This document shows positions 61,995 to 64,000 of a DNA stretch of 64,000 nucleotides, piece by piece. The stretch's first letter is position 1. Each line of letters opens with the position of its first letter. Source of the DNA: Phycisphaerae bacterium (lineage in GTDB: Bacteria > Planctomycetota > Phycisphaerae > Sedimentisphaerales > Anaerobacaceae); NCBI GenBank assembly GCA_017993835.1, contig JAGOLX010000008.1, positions 109,983 to 173,982 of the forward strand, given 5' to 3'. Made by a program: the position numbers and the translations under genes. Under the pieces are notes generated by a model. The model was not told where the DNA came from and ran no database searches. It saw nothing but the letters and a program-made list of their open reading frames with translations.

Positions 61995-62028
61995 TCCCCG
62001 CTGTCTGGCGCCCGTCAGACAGCGGGGA
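61995..62028. terminator. Bidirectional terminator between convergent genes
   Basis: A perfect 13-bp stem TCCCCGCTGTCTG/CAGACAGCGGGGA (61995-62007 with 62016-62028) with loop GCGCCCGT. On the plus strand ATTTGTCATTT follows. It is placed between the cyclophilin gene and the convergent CDP-alcohol transferase gene, whose stop is 5 bp to the right. Downstream T-runs are weak. Confidence 0.7.
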
Positions 62029-62032
62029 TTTG

Positions 62033-62632
62033 TCATTTCGCGACAGATGAGCCTTGCTTGGCGCGACGGCGGAGGAAGACGAGACTCTGGATCATCCGCG
62101 TGACGACTGCGTAGACGACGGTGGCGGCCACGAGCCAGACGGCGATGCGGGTCTGGCGGGACAACCCACCTGCGACGAGGAGGATGATCCGCACGAACCG
62201 AAGGGAGAGCCGCTCCTGGAATTTGACCTCGCCCTGGGTCAGGCTCTCGACTGCCGCGTTGATGTAGGTCGCCAGTGGGATACCGACCATCGCCGTGACA
62301 GCAGGCACCGGATGGGCAAGTCCGCCCAGGAGCATCCCCAACAGGAAGATCAGATCGGCGTACTTGTCGATGATCTTGTCGACGAACGAGCCGAACGGCC
62401 CGACGGTGCCGCGTGCCCTGGCGACGCAGCCGTCCAGCATATCCAAGAAGCCGTTGACCAGAATCAGGACGGCCCCAAGGACCGGCATACCCAGCCAGAA
62501 CGCGGCGCCGGCCCCCGCCGCCGCCAGCAGGGACAGGACCGAGACGACATTCGCGGAGACATAAGGGGCCAGCCTGACCGCGATGGGGGTCACCAGCTTG
62601 TGTTCGAGTCTGCGCAGCTCGTCCATCATCAT
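62033..62632 (-). CDS. CDP-alcohol phosphatidyltransferase family protein
   Basis: 199 residues from ATG 62632, which overlaps the stop of the radical SAM gene (ATGA). Five to six membrane helices. The catalytic motif D-G-x2-A-R-x8-G-x3-D-x3-D is present as MLDGCVARARGTVGPFGSFV then DKIID. The family transfers a phospho-alcohol from or to CDP-diacylglycerol or CDP-linked polyols (phosphatidylglycerol-phosphate, phosphatidylinositol-phosphate and others). The exact alcohol cannot be read from the sequence. Tight coupling with a radical SAM/SPASM enzyme suggests a modified lipid or polyol product. Confidence 0.9.
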   Translation of the reverse strand: MMMDELRRLEHKLVTPIAVRLAPYVSANVVSVLSLLAAAGAGAAFWLGMPVLGAVLILVNGFLDMLDGCVARARGTVGPFGSFVDKIIDKYADLIFLLGMLLGGLAHPVPAVTAMVGIPLATYINAAVESLTQGEVKFQERLSLRFVRIILLVAGGLSRQTRIAVWLVAATVVYAVVTRMIQSLVFLRRRAKQGSSVAK

Positions 62633-63537
62633 ATGTCGGAGCACCTTTCCCTGGCGGTATTGTCACATCGCTCGCAGATACAGCCGGGACCAAAGGTCCC
62701 GGCGAGCATCTCCAGCCGAAGCTGCCGGAACTCTCCGCCCGCCCAGATCTCGCGGAATCGACTGGTCTCGACATTTCCCATGGGCATTCGCCCGTTGACG
62801 TCGAGACAGCAGGGAACGACGGTCCCGTCTGCCAGGATGCAACCGTGGGAAAAGGGAGCCGCACAGGGCTTGTACCCCGGCGAAACACTCCGCTTGACTG
62901 TGCCGCGGTCGTCCACCAGACCGTGCCACGTGGTGTGTTCCGCGACGTGTACCTCGTCCACTCCTTTGTCCCGCCATTCACTCTCGAAGCCATCGAGAAG
63001 GCCGCCAGTCTCCTCCATGCGGATGATCTCGATCGTGGTGCGGGGTCCGACGCCACCCTGGTCCCGCCGCAATGCCAGGTACCGCTCGATGTTGGACTTG
63101 ACGTGCTCGAACCGGGCAGGTGGACGCAGACGCTCATAGACCTCAGCCGAGCAACCGTCGAACGAGAAACAGAGGAAGGTCAGGGAGGACGAGAGAATCC
63201 GCTCGGCGATCTCCTGAGTGAGGGCGGTCGCATTGGTGTGAATCATCGTCCCGCACCCTTTGGCCCCGGCATACTCGATCATCTCCAAGAGTCCCTCGTG
63301 AAACAGCGGCTCACCCGACAAGTACAGTTTGACCAGGGGCTGGTTGCCGCAGATGTCGTCGATCACGCCGCGGAATAGATCGACGGGCATCTTCTCCCGC
63401 AGGGGCTTGAGCCCCTTCGACTGGGGACACATGATGCATTTGAGGTTGCACACGCGAATGATGTCAAACCAGTAGACCGTGGGCGGTGGAGGGATGTAGT
63501 AGTCCATCAGTTCCGCAATGTTGTTCCACAGAGGCAT
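62629..63537 (-). CDS. Radical SAM/SPASM-domain protein
   Basis: 302 residues from ATG 63537 with GGAAAGG upstream; the frame extends to 63684 but that part is a repeat element. The radical SAM cluster motif is RVCNLKCIMCPQ (C-x3-C-x2-C). The core shows KLYLSGEPLFHEGLLEMI, IHTNATAL and LCFSFDG. The C-terminal SPASM-type region has CAAPFSHGCILADGTVVPCCLDVNG and CICERCDN for auxiliary iron-sulfur ligands. At about 300 residues it is shorter than sulfatase-maturing enzymes. Substrate unknown; the overlap with the CDP-alcohol transferase gene suggests lipid or polyol modification. Confidence 0.9.
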   Translation of the reverse strand: MPLWNNIAELMDYYIPPPPTVYWFDIIRVCNLKCIMCPQSKGLKPLREKMPVDLFRGVIDDICGNQPLVKLYLSGEPLFHEGLLEMIEYAGAKGCGTMIHTNATALTQEIAERILSSSLTFLCFSFDGCSAEVYERLRPPARFEHVKSNIERYLALRRDQGGVGPRTTIEIIRMEETGGLLDGFESEWRDKGVDEVHVAEHTTWHGLVDDRGTVKRSVSPGYKPCAAPFSHGCILADGTVVPCCLDVNGRMPMGNVETSRFREIWAGGEFRQLRLEMLAGTFGPGCICERCDNTARERCSDI

Positions 63538-63621
63538 TGGGAGCCTTTCCAGTCGGGCCGCCGCGTAGCCTACCGTCTCCTTGGCGGTTCCGTCAAGTGG
63601 GACATATGAGGAATACGAGGC

Positions 63622-63823
63622 GTTGCGTGTATGGCCGTACTTGCGCGCGTGCAATCGGGGTTCATGAGAACCCCGGAATGTCATTCCCGCGGAACCTGGA
63701 ATCCACTCCCTGGGACACGTTGCACGCCACGGTTCCTGGATTCCTGCTTGCCGCAGGAATGACAGAGTCGCGGCAATGTCTCGTCACTCTGCGGGAGGTC
63801 GCAAGTACGGTCATACGCCCCGA
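63622..63823. repeat. MITE/REP-like inverted-repeat element, copy 4 (most complete)
   Basis: Outer arms GCGTGTATGGCCGTACTTGC (left) and GCAAGTACGGTCATACGCCC (right) are inverted copies. Inside lie a CGGGGTTC/GAACCCCG hairpin, the palindrome GTCATTCCCGCGGAACCTGG and the palindrome ATTCCTGCTTGCCGCAGGAA. This copy shows that the family is a roughly 200-bp element with terminal inverted repeats. No transposase inside. Confidence 0.8.
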
Positions 63824-63875
63824 GGTGTTTTCGCTGGGAGAATTAGCATTTACTATTTGCGATCCGCGATCTACT

Positions 63876-64000
63876 GTCAAGGATCGGGTAAAACCGGCCA
63901 GTCAGATCGGGTTCAAAACCAGCCACTTTGAGGAGCAGACGGTTTGCTGTAGAGACTTTTCGGAATCGATCTTGTCACGGTTTCGGGAGGCTCGGCATGG
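63876..64000 (+). mobile_element. Possible left end of an IS21-like insertion sequence (continues beyond the window)
   Basis: From TGTCAAGG at 63876 the sequence contains two tandem-like units, GATCGGGTAAAACCGGCCAG and GATCGGGTTCAAAACCAGCC, similar to the multiple terminal repeats of IS21-type elements. A ribosome site GGGAGG and an ATG at 63997 follow, as expected for a transposase gene reading out of the window. Only the end is visible, so the family call is tentative. Confidence 0.4.

Noticed and set aside
62629..63537. Anaerobic sulfatase-maturing enzyme for the three sulfatases
   Set aside because: The protein has CxxxCxxC and SPASM-like cysteines but is about 100 residues too short and is not linked to the sulfatase genes.
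63538..63684. N-terminal extension of the radical SAM protein
   Set aside because: These codons fall in the inverted-repeat element, and a good ribosome site precedes the ATG at 63537.
1..64000. tRNA or rRNA genes, CRISPR arrays, phage gene modules
   Set aside because: No cloverleaf-like sequence with a T-loop consensus, no rRNA motif, no regularly spaced direct repeats and no phage structural genes were seen.

Overview
The window is GC-rich and gene-dense and looks like a chromosome fragment of an uncultured planctomycete-type bacterium, probably of the Phycisphaerae/Sedimentisphaerales kind. This is an inference from gene content. It has three formylglycine-type sulfatases, a GH29 fucosidase and a beta-helix protein with export signals, two orphan prepilin-like proteins with the TLIELLVVIAVIA leader, a dockerin-like C-terminus on a protease, and an ECF sigma/anti-sigma pair. 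A B12-dependent (class II) ribonucleotide reductase and a hybrid-cluster protein of the anaerobe type point to an anaerobic or microaerobic life. No rRNA, tRNA, CRISPR array or prophage was seen. The right edge appears to enter an insertion sequence.

Left part (1-9.1 kb): a leftward run of six genes encodes a membrane-embedded SPFH protein, HflC-like and His-rich HflK-like SPFH proteins, a CPC-type heavy-metal P-type ATPase, an ABC ATPase and an ABC permease cut by the window edge. A second ABC-2 permease diverges from it. From 9.1 to 15.2 kb there is a short N-acetylglutamate synthase-like GNAT, then a compact rightward type II fatty-acid/polyketide-like cassette: FabZ-like, ACP, FabZ, KS-like, KS. 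In both the FabZ pair and the KS pair one partner has lost a catalytic residue. serS follows.

Middle part (15.4-41.3 kb): a leftward operon carries a PAC2 protein, GH29 alpha-L-fucosidase, neutral ceramidase-like protein, beta-propeller, Tat-exported DegT-type aminotransferase and beta-helix protein, which suggests extracellular breakdown of fucosylated glycoconjugates. Next come a sulfatase, a prepilin-like protein, a large DUF5107/TPR protein, an ECF sigma/anti-sigma/PDZ operon, a TPR lipoprotein behind a structured leader, tilS translationally coupled to two sulfatases, class II RNR and a PmtA-like methyltransferase.

Right part (41.4-64 kb): a two-lobed pepsin-like aspartic protease with a dockerin-like tail, small lipoprotein and prepilin genes, a zinc-ribbon/PH protein, a fused MFS/spermidine synthase-like protein, LapA, and a GspG-like protein without a prepilin leader. 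A leftward nitrosative-stress operon follows (Rrf2 regulator, two cupins, Hcp, ferredoxin, Cu/Zn-type permease). Then come an ABC exporter, a Tat-exported SGNH hydrolase, an FKBP-N/cyclophilin fusion followed by a lipoprotein cyclophilin, and a radical SAM/SPASM gene overlapping a CDP-alcohol phosphatidyltransferase. A family of roughly 80-200 bp inverted-repeat elements (MITE/REP-like) is scattered between genes, and two small unlisted ORFs were found by hand near 44.6-45.0 kb.
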